DNA of 64,000 nt from Affinundibacterium fentianense. GTDB lineage: Bacteria > Pseudomonadota > Gammaproteobacteria > Burkholderiales > Burkholderiaceae_D. Below the pieces are notes generated by a model. The model saw only the letters and a list, made by a program, of their open reading frames with translations, was not told the origin of the DNA and did no database searches. The DNA lies in NCBI RefSeq assembly GCF_018139545.1, contig NZ_JAGSPJ010000001.1, forward strand, positions 434,001-498,000, written 5' to 3'. A program made the translations under genes and the position numbers. The first letter of the stretch is position 1, and each line of letters starts with the position of its first letter. Shown here one piece after another: positions 28,566 to 37,494 of this stretch.

Positions 28566-29348
28566 TCAAAGCTGCGACAAGCGTTGCAACATTTGATCTG
28601 ACGTGGTGATAGCCTTACTATTGATTTCATAAGCGCGCTGAGTTTGAATCATGCTCACCAATTCTTCTGCGACATTGACGTTCGATGTTTCAACAAAACT
28701 TTGAACCAATAGTCCAGCCCCATTTGTTCCTGGTGTATTTGTTCCAGGGTTTCCAGAGGCTGCGGTTTCAACATAAAGATTCTCACCAAGCCCCATTAGA
28801 CCTGCTGGATTAATGAAAGTCGCTAGTTGAATCGAGCCAACCTGCACTGGTGCAGGTGATCCTGGTTGTGTCACCGAAACAGTTCCATCTCGCCCAACAG
28901 TAATACTCTGCGCATTTGCCGGTATCGTAATTGCAGGTTGAATCACGAATCCACTAGATGTCACCATTTGTCCTTGGTTATCGACCTGAAACGATCCGTC
29001 ACGCGTATAACCGGTTGTACCGTCTGGCATGAGAACCTGAAAAAAACCTTGTCCATTAATCGCCAAATCTTTGCTATTCCCAGTCTGTTGTAAATTCCCT
29101 TGAGTAAAAATTCTCTCGGTCGCGACAGGGCGAACACCAACACCTAACTGTAAGCCTGAGGGTAACTGAGTTTGTTGCGAACTCTGTGCACCGGGTTGGC
29201 GAATTGTTTGATAAAGCAAGTCCTCAAACACGGCGCGGGATCGTTTGAAGCCAGTCGTGCTCACATTCGCAAGATTATTGCTAATCACATCCATTTGCGT
29301 TTGCTGAGCATCAAGTCCAGTTTTCGCAATCCATAAAGACCGTATCAT
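28566..29348 (-). CDS. flgG: Flagellar distal rod protein FlgG
   Basis: A 260-residue protein, the family's usual length. It shows [44 protein letters not shown] at the N-terminus and [35 protein letters not shown] at the C-terminus, the coiled-coil ends shared by rod and hook proteins. FlgG builds the long distal rod through the peptidoglycan and P/L rings. It sits between flgF and flgH. Confidence 0.97.
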   Translation of the reverse strand: MIRSLWIAKTGLDAQQTQMDVISNNLANVSTTGFKRSRAVFEDLLYQTIRQPGAQSSQQTQLPSGLQLGVGVRPVATERIFTQGNLQQTGNSKDLAINGQGFFQVLMPDGTTGYTRDGSFQVDNQGQMVTSSGFVIQPAITIPANAQSITVGRDGTVSVTQPGSPAPVQVGSIQLATFINPAGLMGLGENLYVETAASGNPGTNTPGTNGAGLLVQSFVETSNVNVAEELVSMIQTQRAYEINSKAITTSDQMLQRLSQL

Positions 29349-29429
29349 GTTTTTCTCCTAGTTGACGCCAACAACAATCTAAACAAACTGAAAGCCGACT
29401 CGTACTTTGTTATTGTGCGCCAAAGTCAA

Positions 29430-30170
29430 TCAACTCAATGCGAGGATTTGACTAGCTTTTGTTGCGTTACTCTCAGCATTGGTCAGCAATTTCATTTGTA
29501 ATTCAAACTGCCGTGCCAAATTAATCATGGTGACCATCGATTCCACGACATTCACATTACTGCCCTCAAGCATCCCACCAGCAACCGAGACCGCCGCATC
29601 AGCATCAGCATTTACACCATCTGCCGTTTTAAAGAGCCCATCACTATCTCTCACCAAATTCGACTCTGGTGGATTAACCAATTTGAGCCGACCGAGCACT
29701 TGCACAGCATTCGGCTTGGTTCCCATCGGAATACTTGAAATTGTTCCGTCCTTAGCAATCGCAATCGTCACCTCAGGAGGAATCGTAATCGGCCCACCAT
29801 CACCAACGACATTCAGGCCGGATTGTGTCTGCAAAACCCCGTTTTCACTCACTTTTAAACTGCCATGACGGGTCAATTTTTCGGAGCCATCGTCTGCCTG
29901 TACAACAAGCCACCCCTTCCCTTGAATCGCCACATCTAAATCACGCCCAGTATTTTGCAAACTACCTGTCGAAAAATCAGTTCCAACGGTTGCATCGACA
30001 ACAAAGGCTCGCGTTGGCAATCCTTCACTGATCACAGGCACCGCACGAAAAGAGTCGAGCTGCGCGCGAAAGCCGGTTGTCGTAGAATTAGCAAGATTGT
30101 GAGAAGTCGTCGCTTGCTGCTCGAGGATATGCTTTGCCCCGGTCATAGCGGTATAAATTAATCGATCCAT
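29430..30170 (-). CDS. flgF: Flagellar proximal rod protein FlgF
   Basis: A 246-residue rod protein. It shows MDRLIYTAMTGAKHILEQQATTSHNLANSTTTGFRAQ, the central GRDLDVAIQGKGWLVVQ and the C-terminal EGSNVNVVESMVTMINLARQFELQMKLL. FlgF forms the rod segment below FlgG. It is 78 bp downstream of flgE and 81 bp upstream of flgG in the same operon; neither gap shows a terminator. Confidence 0.96.
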   Translation of the reverse strand: MDRLIYTAMTGAKHILEQQATTSHNLANSTTTGFRAQLDSFRAVPVISEGLPTRAFVVDATVGTDFSTGSLQNTGRDLDVAIQGKGWLVVQADDGSEKLTRHGSLKVSENGVLQTQSGLNVVGDGGPITIPPEVTIAIAKDGTISSIPMGTKPNAVQVLGRLKLVNPPESNLVRDSDGLFKTADGVNADADAAVSVAGGMLEGSNVNVVESMVTMINLARQFELQMKLLTNAESNATKASQILALS

Positions 30171-30248
30171 ATTAACTTCTCACTTACATGCAATTCGTTT
30201 CAACAAGTAAAATCACCGTTTAACTGCCCCAAATAGTTCGGCTAATTT

Positions 30249-31607
30249 CTAGCGTAAATTAACCAATGTTTGCAAAATCTGATCTTGTGTCTTGATCGTC
30301 TGTGCATTTGCTTGGTAAACCCGTTGCGCGGTAATCATATTTACTAACTCGCCTGTCAAATCAGTATTCGAATCTTCTGTCGCACTGGAGGTAAGAACGC
30401 CAAGACTTCCCGAACCCGGCACCCCCACCAATGCAGAACCGGAAGTCGCTGTCTCGGTCCACTGATTGTCACCCAATGATTGCAAACCGTTTGGATTCGT
30501 GAAATTTGCCATCGCGACCTGACCTAGTACCGCAGTTCGCCCATTCGTATAACTCCCGACTATCGTGCCATCTTTCGAGGTATTAAACTTCGACAACTTA
30601 CCGGAGGTATATCCATCTTGCTTGATCGCATTGACGCTAAAAGCTGAACCATATTGCGTCATTCCAGTCATGTCGTATTTAACCGTCGGACTCGAGATTG
30701 GCGTCACCGCGCCGGTAGTAACAGGAATATCGATCGCGAATGCGTTCGTGTCATTAACGGAAAAGTTTGGCGTTGCGCCGACCATCTTACCAAACGCGTC
30801 AAAGCCAATCGTGCCGACAGAGTTTGTCGGCGCTGGCGCTGGAGCAGTCCCTGCAATCAAGACTCCATCAACTGCAGCAAAGACATCCCATTCGGCAGAA
30901 ACTTGGGCTGCTGGTGGCACCGCAACTGGTGGAGGACGCACCGCCGCATCAACCCTTACGAAGAAAGTTTGCAAAACATGTGAATTACCCAAACTATCAA
31001 AAACCGCGACACTGGTTGCATTGTTGTAGGAACCAGGATCCGTGATCGAAAATGCCACCGGAATAATCACTGGAGGTGATGCGACGGGTAGTTGGGTCCC
31101 AGGTACCAATGACCTCGAATCAAGATTGAGCACCGCATTCACCGTATCGGTTTGTTTTGGTGGAATATCATTCGTATTAATGTTGAGTGGCACAGCTGAA
31201 CCAGTTGACAACACGCCATTTGAATCGGCTGCATAACCAGTTAGTTGTGCCCCTTGAGCATTCACAATGTAACCTTCTTTGTCGAGCGAGAATTGGCCAT
31301 TCCGACTGTATGTAATTGAACCATTGGTCGACATCCTAAAGAAGCCTGAACCATTAATCGCAATATCGAGTGGATTATTCGTTGAGCTGATATTACCCTG
31401 CGTGAAAAGTTGCACAACGCTTTGTACCTTCACACCAATACCAACCCCATTCCCGCCCGCTCCGCTTAACGAATTGGCGAATACGTCCGCAAACTGCGCT
31501 TGCGCCATCTTGAAACCGACGGTGCTAGCATTAGAAATATTATTTCCAATCACATCCAGTGATTTCGACGTGGCATTTAATCCACTTAGACCTTGTTGAA
31601 AACCCAT
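30249..31607 (-). CDS. flgE: Flagellar hook protein FlgE
   Basis: A 452-residue hook subunit. It shows MGFQQGLSGLNATSKSLDVIGNNISNASTVGFKMAQAQFADVFA at the N-terminus and ATEDSNTDLTGELVNMITAQRVYQANAQTIKTQDQILQTLVNLR at the C-terminus. The middle part (about residues 150-330) is proline- and alanine-rich and less conserved, forming the outer hook domains. It is exported through the flagellar secretion system and assembled under the FlgD cap encoded just upstream. Confidence 0.97.
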   Translation of the reverse strand: MGFQQGLSGLNATSKSLDVIGNNISNASTVGFKMAQAQFADVFANSLSGAGGNGVGIGVKVQSVVQLFTQGNISSTNNPLDIAINGSGFFRMSTNGSITYSRNGQFSLDKEGYIVNAQGAQLTGYAADSNGVLSTGSAVPLNINTNDIPPKQTDTVNAVLNLDSRSLVPGTQLPVASPPVIIPVAFSITDPGSYNNATSVAVFDSLGNSHVLQTFFVRVDAAVRPPPVAVPPAAQVSAEWDVFAAVDGVLIAGTAPAPAPTNSVGTIGFDAFGKMVGATPNFSVNDTNAFAIDIPVTTGAVTPISSPTVKYDMTGMTQYGSAFSVNAIKQDGYTSGKLSKFNTSKDGTIVGSYTNGRTAVLGQVAMANFTNPNGLQSLGDNQWTETATSGSALVGVPGSGSLGVLTSSATEDSNTDLTGELVNMITAQRVYQANAQTIKTQDQILQTLVNLR

Positions 31608-31732
31608 GACATTTCTCCTCTTGATTGGATATAAAGTAACTACTTCAAGCTATTGCAACGCATTGCGCCTATTTCTGATCTTAGAGAAACACGGCATATC
31701 AAAGAAAGTTGCGTAATGACGCTGTTATCGAA

Positions 31733-32401
31733 TTAAAAAACCTGCTTTACATCAGCCATCGCAACGTCACCCATGTTCAAAATACTAAGTGTGGTGCCTT
31801 GGCTACCGAACGCGACACTTGAAACCAGTCCAAATGCATAGGGAGTGACCTTTAACTTTTGATCTGCCGCGGTTGCACTCACCTCAAAAGTGTAGTTACC
31901 ATTTGCCGCGTTGGTTCCCGCATCCGTCTTGCCATCCCAAGTCATCGAATTAAAGCCGCCTGTCATCGCACTGGGAGTCAAGGTTTTTACTACTGTTCCA
32001 CTCGCATCCTTAATCAAGACTTGAATCTTGTCTGCGGATGATGGCAAATCAAATCCGAGTATTGATTTGCCATCTTTAAGCTCTACGCTACTTCCAGGAA
32101 TAACAACACCGTGACCGATCATGCTTGCCGATTGCAAATTCTGACTACTTTGAAAACTCGCGCTCATCGAATTCATTGTTTCATTTAATTTGTCGATACC
32201 GGTGACGGTGGACAATTGAGCTAATTGGCTTGTAACTTGAGCATTGTCCAGTGGATTAAGTGGATCCTGATTCTTCATTTGTGTAACCAACAAAGTCATG
32301 AATCGGTCTTGCGCCTCTTGAACCGAATTTTTCGCGCCCTTATTGCCGTTCATTGTGTTCAGCAAGGTTGGATCAACTGTTTGTGTATTAATGGTACTCA
32401 T
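31733..32401 (-). CDS. flgD: Flagellar hook cap protein FlgD
   Basis: A 222-residue scaffold protein that caps the growing hook. The N-terminal secretion/cap region contains EAQDRFMTLLVTQMKNQDPLNPLDNAQVTSQLAQLSTVTGIDKLN (about residues 28-72), the FlgD hallmark. The C-terminal part carries a FlgD Ig-like/tudor domain with TWDGKTDAGTNAANGNYTFEVSA. Two consecutive ATG codons exist; the second (32401) has better spacing to AAGGA. The 125-bp gap to flgE shows no terminator. Confidence 0.95.
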   Translation of the reverse strand: MSTINTQTVDPTLLNTMNGNKGAKNSVQEAQDRFMTLLVTQMKNQDPLNPLDNAQVTSQLAQLSTVTGIDKLNETMNSMSASFQSSQNLQSASMIGHGVVIPGSSVELKDGKSILGFDLPSSADKIQVLIKDASGTVVKTLTPSAMTGGFNSMTWDGKTDAGTNAANGNYTFEVSATAADQKLKVTPYAFGLVSSVAFGSQGTTLSILNMGDVAMADVKQVF

Positions 32402-32429
32402 CATTATTCCTTTATCAAGTCAACATGAA

Positions 32430-32837
32430 TTAGCTTTGGCCGATACTTAAGGTTTTCAAAAGCATGGTTTTCGCAGCGTTCATCGTTTCAACATTTGTTT
32501 GATAAGAGCGCGACGCAGAGATCATGTTGACCATTTCTTCAACCACATTCACATTGGGCATAGCGACATATCCCTTTTCATCGGCAAGTGGATGCTTTGG
32601 GTCATACATTAGCTTGGGCGGATTCGGATCCTCGACGACCTGCGTTACTTTCACACCTGTCGAAGCAGCTTCACTAGTTGGCATGGCAGAAAAAACTACC
32701 TGTTTCGCTCGGTAAGCTTGTCCATTCGAACTCGTTACACTGTCAGCGTTAGCCAAATTACTGGACACGACATTAAGCCGCTGCGCCTGTGCGCTCATTG
32801 CAGAGCCAGATACATCAAAAACTTTAAATAGAGACAT
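32430..32837 (-). CDS. flgC: Flagellar proximal rod protein FlgC
   Basis: A 135-residue rod protein. It shows [33 protein letters not shown] at the N-terminus and [38 protein letters not shown] at the C-terminus. The ATG at 32837 has an AAGG site nine bases upstream; an in-frame TTG at 32846 overlaps flgB more and is less likely. It follows flgB by five bases. Confidence 0.96.
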   Translation of the reverse strand: MSLFKVFDVSGSAMSAQAQRLNVVSSNLANADSVTSSNGQAYRAKQVVFSAMPTSEAASTGVKVTQVVEDPNPPKLMYDPKHPLADEKGYVAMPNVNVVEEMVNMISASRSYQTNVETMNAAKTMLLKTLSIGQS

Positions 32838-32842
32838 GATAT

Positions 32843-33238
32843 TCAACCTTGAATAGCAGTCAACATGCTTTTGATTTGCATGTTAATCATCGTTAAACTT
32901 GCTTCATATTTAAGAGCATTTTCCGTAAAGGCATTGCGTTCGACATCCATATCCACGGTATTTCCATCAACGTTTCCCTGGACTTCCTTCCGAAAAGCAG
33001 GGGGCAAACCAGCAACCGTATTGGCTTGACTAAAGTGTGCCGCTGAGGTTTTATGAAGATCCTTTACAGCGTCCGTTTTTCCGAGTGCTGCACTCATCGC
33101 AGTACCAAAATCAATATCGCGCGCCTTATAATTTGGCGTATCTGCATTTGCAATGTTTGATGCTAGTAATTGTTGTCGCTGCCCCCTAACTGACAGCGCC
33201 AACTGATTAAAACGCATATAGTCATCCAATTTATTCAT
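32843..33238 (-). CDS. flgB: Flagellar proximal rod protein FlgB
   Basis: A 131-residue rod protein, first gene of the flgBCDEFGHIJ operon. It shows [44 protein letters not shown] and the C-terminal [26 protein letters not shown]. The start at 33238 is fixed by GGAG six bases upstream and by family length; the frame stays open a further 65 codons upstream through the divergent promoter region, but that stretch is not FlgB-like. Confidence 0.96.
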   Translation of the reverse strand: MNKLDDYMRFNQLALSVRGQRQQLLASNIANADTPNYKARDIDFGTAMSAALGKTDAVKDLHKTSAAHFSQANTVAGLPPAFRKEVQGNVDGNTVDMDVERNAFTENALKYEASLTMINMQIKSMLTAIQG

Positions 33239-33464
33239 CACGATCTCCATCCATTTCGCCTTTCCGCCATTGCAAACAGCAGACACTAAAATAACAACTA
33301 GCGGCAACGCGGTCTTTTCACATGAAACATAGTAGTCCCGTACTGTCGAGTTCAATCGTTCGATAAAAGACCAAAAAACTCGTCTATTCGCACGATTGAT
33401 TCCCACCAACGCAATTACAATCCTTCTCAACAAAAATTTTTTTTATCAAAGTAGAGAGCGCGAC
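33239..33464. promoter_or_regulatory. Divergent flgB/flgA promoter region
   Basis: The 226-bp interval separates flgB (minus) and flgA (plus). By analogy with enterobacteria it should hold back-to-back FlhDC-dependent class 2 promoters. I could not identify a convincing FlhDC box or a sigma-28 promoter here. The right end carries an A/T-rich tract (33431-33446). Confidence 0.45.
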
Positions 33465-34169
33465 GTGAAAAACTGGTTGATTTCGACATTCTTGACGTTG
33501 ACACTATTAGGTGTGTCCGCTATCGCCAATGGGCAAAATCAATCTATACAAGAAGATGTTCAAAGACTAACGATAGAAGTCGAAAACTTCTTGAAGGAAC
33601 AATCTCAGGGTCTAAAAGATCCTTATGTGATTGAAGTGAAACCGATTGATCCGAGACTTAAACTCACACCCTGTTCGGATCTCAAAAGCTTTCTCCCCGC
33701 GGGAGCCAAGGTTTGGGGGAAAGTAACAGTCGGACTTCGATGTTCAGCACCAAAGGGTTGGGTAATTTATGTTGCAGCCCAAGTCCGCGTGTATGCTGAA
33801 TACTTCGTCAGCAAAAACCCACTCAATGCTGGGCAGACTCTTTCAGAAGAAGATCTGTTGAAAATTCGCGGGGAAATCAGCAATCAACCTATGGGCACAA
33901 TCACAGATAAGCAACAAGCAATCGGCAAAACAATGCTAGCAACGCACCCAGCGGGTGTCACTTTACGTCATGACCTGTTTAAATCCGTCCCAGTGATTCT
34001 TCAGGGCCAAAGCATCAAAGTGATCAGCCAAGGTCCCGGTTTTCGGGTATCCAATGACGCCATCGCCATACAACAGGCAATCGAAGGACAGCTCATTAGA
34101 GCGAAAACTTTATCTGGCCAGTTCGTCAGTGGAATCGCTAGGTCTGGCGGATTTATCGAAGTTCAATAA
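33465..34169 (+). CDS. flgA: Flagellar P-ring chaperone FlgA
   Basis: A 234-residue exported chaperone that assists P-ring (FlgI) polymerisation. The signal peptide KNWLISTFLTLTLLGVSAIANG is directly at the N-terminus if translation starts at the GTG at 33465. The C-terminal SAF-like region shows VTLRHDLFKSVPVILQGQSIKVISQGPGFRVSNDAIAI...AKTLSGQFVSGIARSGGFIEV. GTG 33465 was chosen for the signal peptide position and a weak GAGAG site; a TTG at 33396 would add 23 residues in front. It is divergent from flgB and upstream of flgMN, which has its own promoter. Confidence 0.93.
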   Translation: MKNWLISTFLTLTLLGVSAIANGQNQSIQEDVQRLTIEVENFLKEQSQGLKDPYVIEVKPIDPRLKLTPCSDLKSFLPAGAKVWGKVTVGLRCSAPKGWVIYVAAQVRVYAEYFVSKNPLNAGQTLSEEDLLKIRGEISNQPMGTITDKQQAIGKTMLATHPAGVTLRHDLFKSVPVILQGQSIKVISQGPGFRVSNDAIAIQQAIEGQLIRAKTLSGQFVSGIARSGGFIEVQ

Positions 34170-34246
34170 GCGGAGTCAATTCGAAACTCAAGAGTAGTAA
34201 AAAGATGTTTTTTTACTGTTGCCTAACAGGTTTCTAAAAATAAGGT

Positions 34247-34273
34247 TAAAGTTTAAAAATAGCGAGCCGTTAT
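34247..34273 (+). promoter_or_regulatory. Sigma-28 (FliA) promoter of flgMN
   Basis: TAAAGTTT (34247-34254), 11 bp, GCCGTTAT (34266-34273): a near-consensus FliA promoter with a predicted start near 34280, about 37 nt before the FlgM start. It makes flgMN a class 3 transcript, so FliA raises its own anti-sigma factor. Confidence 0.9.
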
Positions 34274-34316
34274 ATAGGATGTAGATGTATGTCAATCCAA
34301 CCACAGAGGTATCACC

Positions 34317-34631
34317 GTGAAAATTAACGACTCGCTAAACTCAACCCAAGGACTGCCAAGTAGCCCTCCGGCGCCACGGGCAGACAAGGCTGGGGACAAT
34401 GCGAAGGTGTCTACTACACCTTCACACAATGTACAGATTTCACCACTTTCTGTTCAATTGCAAACAATGCAAAGAACTCAGGCTAGCGGTGCAGTATTTG
34501 AAGCCAAAAAAGTAGAAGAAATTAAATTGGCGATTGCTGAAGGACGCTTTCAAGTCGATGCCGAAAAAGTAGCAGATGGCTTGCTTGAGACGGTAAAAGA
34601 TTTACTCAATGCCAGAAGACAACCCACATGA
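34317..34631 (+). CDS. flgM: Anti-sigma-28 factor FlgM
   Basis: A 104-residue protein with a long polar, proline-rich N-terminus and a conserved C-terminal FliA-binding region (about residues 55-100; VEEIKLAIAEGRFQVDAEKVADGLLETVKDLL). FlgM holds FliA inactive until the hook is complete, then leaves through the export apparatus. Translation starts at a GTG with a GAGGT site. The stop overlaps the flgN start by four bases. Confidence 0.95.
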   Translation: MKINDSLNSTQGLPSSPPAPRADKAGDNAKVSTTPSHNVQISPLSVQLQTMQRTQASGAVFEAKKVEEIKLAIAEGRFQVDAEKVADGLLETVKDLLNARRQPT

Positions 34632-35122
34632 ACCCAATTTTGACTAACGCTTCCCAATTAAAACAAATCATCGAGCAAGAAGTGCAGGTGATGCAATCTT
34701 TGTCGCTACTTCTCAGCGAAGAGCAACAAGTGTTAGTCAATAACGAGTCAGAAAAACTAGAATTAATTACACCAAACAAGAACCAATTGCTGACACAAAT
34801 TGTTGAATTAGAAAAAAGCCGCAGTCACGCCATGAATCAGCTTGGCTTGCCTAATGATGCAAAAGGTATGCAAGCACTTTTTTCAGGTGACGCGGACGCG
34901 AAGGCTTTGCAAAGCTTGTGGCAGACCTTAATTCAGATTTCAAGCACAGCACAAGAGCAAAACAAAACAAATGGTTTGCTCATCAATCGTCAAATCAATA
35001 AAAACCAAGCGACTCTTAGTATCCTCCAAAGTGGAAATAATCACCAAGCAGGTTCTATGTATGGCGCAGATGGTCAATCAAAAATAAAAGCATCCGCAGC
35101 ACGTGGTATTGTCGCTGGCTGA
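34628..35122 (+). CDS. flgN: FlgK/FlgL export chaperone FlgN
   Basis: A 164-residue, mostly helical FlgN-family chaperone, expected to bind the C-termini of FlgK and FlgL and deliver them to the export gate. Features are the N-terminal LKQIIEQEVQVMQSLSLLLSEEQQVLVNNESEKLELITPNKNQLL and the later QEQNKTNGLLINRQINKNQATLSIL, a repeated N-rich helix typical of FlgN in betaproteobacteria. It is translationally coupled to flgM by a four-base overlap and converges on motD, with 74 bp between them. Confidence 0.93.
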   Translation: MNPILTNASQLKQIIEQEVQVMQSLSLLLSEEQQVLVNNESEKLELITPNKNQLLTQIVELEKSRSHAMNQLGLPNDAKGMQALFSGDADAKALQSLWQTLIQISSTAQEQNKTNGLLINRQINKNQATLSILQSGNNHQAGSMYGADGQSKIKASAARGIVAG

Positions 35123-35196
35123 GTTTACCTTTTCAATCTGAAATGCGTTCTAGATATCCCCGTCTAGACCCGAACCATTTTATTCAACAGAACTTA

Positions 35197-35976
35197 CTAT
35201 TGTTTTGGTGTTGGCGCAATTGGGACGTCGACGGGCGTCTCTGGAATTACCGCAAGAATAGTGATCGTAACACGACGATTTCGAGCCCTACCATCTGCCG
35301 TATCATTTGAGCCAACCGGAAATTTAGGTCCCTGTCCAACCGCCGTTATTCGGTTTTCATCAACCCCCGTCTCCATGAATAATCGTGCTACAGTGCTTGC
35401 ACGCGTTGCCGATAACTCCCAATTTGACGGAAATATTGAATTCTTTATCGGCAGGTTATCGGTAAATCCTTCGACTTGAATGGAATGGTTATCTGTTTTT
35501 AAGACTTCAGCAATTGCTTTTAGCGTTTGCATTGAATCAGAATTCAGTTTTGCCTCACCTTGCCCAAACAGCAAACTCGCATTAATTTCAATTGACACTC
35601 CACGACTCGTTTGCGTCACACGAACTTTCCCTTCTCGCACCAAGGGTTCAAGCGCCGTCATCAAATCGCGGGCAACATGCGTCATTCTCTCGCGCTCTTT
35701 TTTTAAAGGCTCGTTGACTTTAGGTTTAATTAAGGGGAGTGGTTCCACCAATGAAGCTTGGTGCTGCTTTAAATTTACAATTTCACCACCAGGTATCATT
35801 GCAGTTCCGAATGCGCCATTCAATGCATTCGATAAAACGCGATATTTCCCTTCATTAAGCGATGAAATTGCATACATAACTACAAAAAAAGCAAATAGCA
35901 AGGTCATGAAGTCAGCGTAGGACACAAGCCAACGCTCATGATTATCGGGTTCTTCTTCATATTTTTTACGGGCCAT
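35197..35976 (-). CDS. motD: Flagellar stator protein MotD (second MotB-type)
   Basis: A 259-residue MotB homologue. One N-terminal helix contains the ion-binding Asp22 (LVSYADFMTLLFAFFVVMYAISS). It is followed by a plug/linker and an OmpA-like peptidoglycan-binding domain (about residues 120-245; VEGFTDNLPI, NWELSATRAS, NRRVTITI). The C-terminus is proline-rich. With MotC it forms the second stator of the window. ATG 35976 follows the motC stop by 12 bases; the in-frame TTG at 35994 would overlap motC. Confidence 0.92.
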   Translation of the reverse strand: MARKKYEEEPDNHERWLVSYADFMTLLFAFFVVMYAISSLNEGKYRVLSNALNGAFGTAMIPGGEIVNLKQHQASLVEPLPLIKPKVNEPLKKERERMTHVARDLMTALEPLVREGKVRVTQTSRGVSIEINASLLFGQGEAKLNSDSMQTLKAIAEVLKTDNHSIQVEGFTDNLPIKNSIFPSNWELSATRASTVARLFMETGVDENRITAVGQGPKFPVGSNDTADGRARNRRVTITILAVIPETPVDVPIAPTPKQ

Positions 35977-35990
35977 AGCACCAATCCCGT

Positions 35991-36737
35991 TCAACTTTTA
36001 GATTTGTGATTTGACAGACGTTCTTCAACAATGCGCGGACTGTCCCCTTGTGCAATGCTAAAGAAAATATCCGCCAGCATCTCACGACGAACAACTTCTT
36101 TTGACACAATCTCTTTGAGTTTGTTCGCAACTGGCAAAAAAAACAAATTAGCCAACCCGACCCCATAAATGGTGGCCACAAAAGCAACAGCGATTCCTCC
36201 CCCCAGTTTATTCGGATCGCTCAAATTTTCCATTACATGAATCAATCCTAGAACCGCACCCAAAATTCCAATTGTCGGTGAATACCCACCCGCTGCATCC
36301 CAAATCTTAATGGCTTGGCGCTGTTCCATTTCATAAAATGAAATATCAACATCTAATACTTCCCGTAGACGCTCAGGATCAATTCCGTCAACAACCAACT
36401 TCAAACCCTTTTCAATAAAAGGATCTTTCACGGTATCAATATAACGTTCAAGACTCAAAAACCCCTCACGCCGAGCGACGACACTCCACACAAGCGCATC
36501 TTGTACATTTTTTCGACTTTTATCTTCTGGCATCAACACGATCCATTTAAGCATCTGAACACCGCGAATAAATGTCGGCATTCGGCTTTGCAGTAACACT
36601 GCACCGATCGTACTGACCACGACGATAACAAACGCCGCAGGTTGTAATAAAGATGAAAGGTGACCGCCTTCTAGGACTTGCCCAGAGAGAATGCCAACCA
36701 CAACCAATACAATCCCAATTAAGCTAGCCCGGTCCAC
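35991..36737 (-). CDS. motC: Flagellar stator protein MotC (second MotA-type)
   Basis: A 248-residue MotA homologue with four predicted membrane helices (about residues 5-25, 31-50, 145-165, 180-200). It has the conserved cytoplasmic charged loop and the AAGGYSPTIGILGAVLGLIHVMENL segment, which includes the functionally important proline. Start is a GTG with a GGAG site and overlaps the fliA 3' end by 19 bases, so expression is coupled to fliA. The fliA-motC-motD order is the Pseudomonas/Burkholderiales arrangement of the second stator. Confidence 0.93.
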   Translation of the reverse strand: MDRASLIGIVLVVVGILSGQVLEGGHLSSLLQPAAFVIVVVSTIGAVLLQSRMPTFIRGVQMLKWIVLMPEDKSRKNVQDALVWSVVARREGFLSLERYIDTVKDPFIEKGLKLVVDGIDPERLREVLDVDISFYEMEQRQAIKIWDAAGGYSPTIGILGAVLGLIHVMENLSDPNKLGGGIAVAFVATIYGVGLANLFFLPVANKLKEIVSKEVVRREMLADIFFSIAQGDSPRIVEERLSNHKSKS

Positions 36738-37453
36738 GCCCGCTCCCTTAATGATGCACGTAACCGGGCGACAGCCTGGCTATGTAGTTGAGAAACGCGT
36801 GATTCGGAAACGCCCATCACCGCGCCAATTTCTTTCAAATTCAATTCCTGCTCGTAGTACAAACCCATTAACAATTTTTCGCGCTCAGGCAAACTGTTAA
36901 TTGCGTGAACCACAGCATCACGAAAGTCGCCATGCAATAAGTCTTGCAGTGGATCACCAGAACGTTCATCAGTACAAAAGTGATCAAGAAAATGCTCTTT
37001 TGTATCTGCATCATGAAAATCTTCGTAGTACAGCAATTGATGCCCGCCACTTTCGCCAAGTAGCTCTTGATAGTCAATTAAACTGAGTTTGAGATGCTTT
37101 GCCAACTCAGTTTCCATCGGAGGGCGCCCCAATTTTTGCTGAAGCTCATTGATTGCATTCTCAATCTTCCGCATATTTTGGCGTACACCGCGAGGCAACC
37201 AATCACTACTTCGCAATTCATCCAACATCGCACCGCGAATCCGTTGAATTGCATAGGTTTCAAATTGCGCTCCGTGATTATCTTCGTAGCGATTGACTGC
37301 ATCAAGTAAACCTATCATTCCCGCTTGTACCAAGTCATCAACTTCAACACTGGGTGGCAGACGTGCTTTCAATTGATAAGCCAATCTTTTCACAAGAGGC
37401 GCATGCTCAGTGAGAATTGAATTTTTATCGGATTTACCACTCGCTGTGTACAT
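36719..37453 (-). CDS. fliA: RNA polymerase sigma-28 factor FliA
   Basis: A 244-residue flagellar sigma factor. Region 2 shows LVKRLAYQLKARLPPSVEVDDLVQAGMIGLLDAVNRYEDNHGAQFETYAIQRIRGAMLDELR (about residues 20-82), and region 4 GLYYEQELNLKEIGAVMGVSESRVSQLHSQAVARLRA (about 196-232). It directs late flagellar and chemotaxis genes; matching promoters are seen at 25705-25731, 34247-34273 and 55812-55838. Its antagonist FlgM is encoded 2 kb away. It lies between flhG and motC. Confidence 0.97.
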   Translation of the reverse strand: MYTASGKSDKNSILTEHAPLVKRLAYQLKARLPPSVEVDDLVQAGMIGLLDAVNRYEDNHGAQFETYAIQRIRGAMLDELRSSDWLPRGVRQNMRKIENAINELQQKLGRPPMETELAKHLKLSLIDYQELLGESGGHQLLYYEDFHDADTKEHFLDHFCTDERSGDPLQDLLHGDFRDAVVHAINSLPEREKLLMGLYYEQELNLKEIGAVMGVSESRVSQLHSQAVARLRASLRERAWTGLA

Positions 37454-37494
37454 AAAATATTTCGTTGTTTTCTTTGATTCTTACGCAAAAGAAG

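Noticed and set aside
33239-33433. Open frame continuing upstream of flgB through the flgA/flgB promoter region
   Set aside because: Not FlgB-like; the ATG at 33238 has a well-placed GGAG and gives the family length.
35400-35460. GCCGATAA strings inside motD on both strands
   Set aside because: Both lie within coding sequence and lack a -35; they come from codon content.
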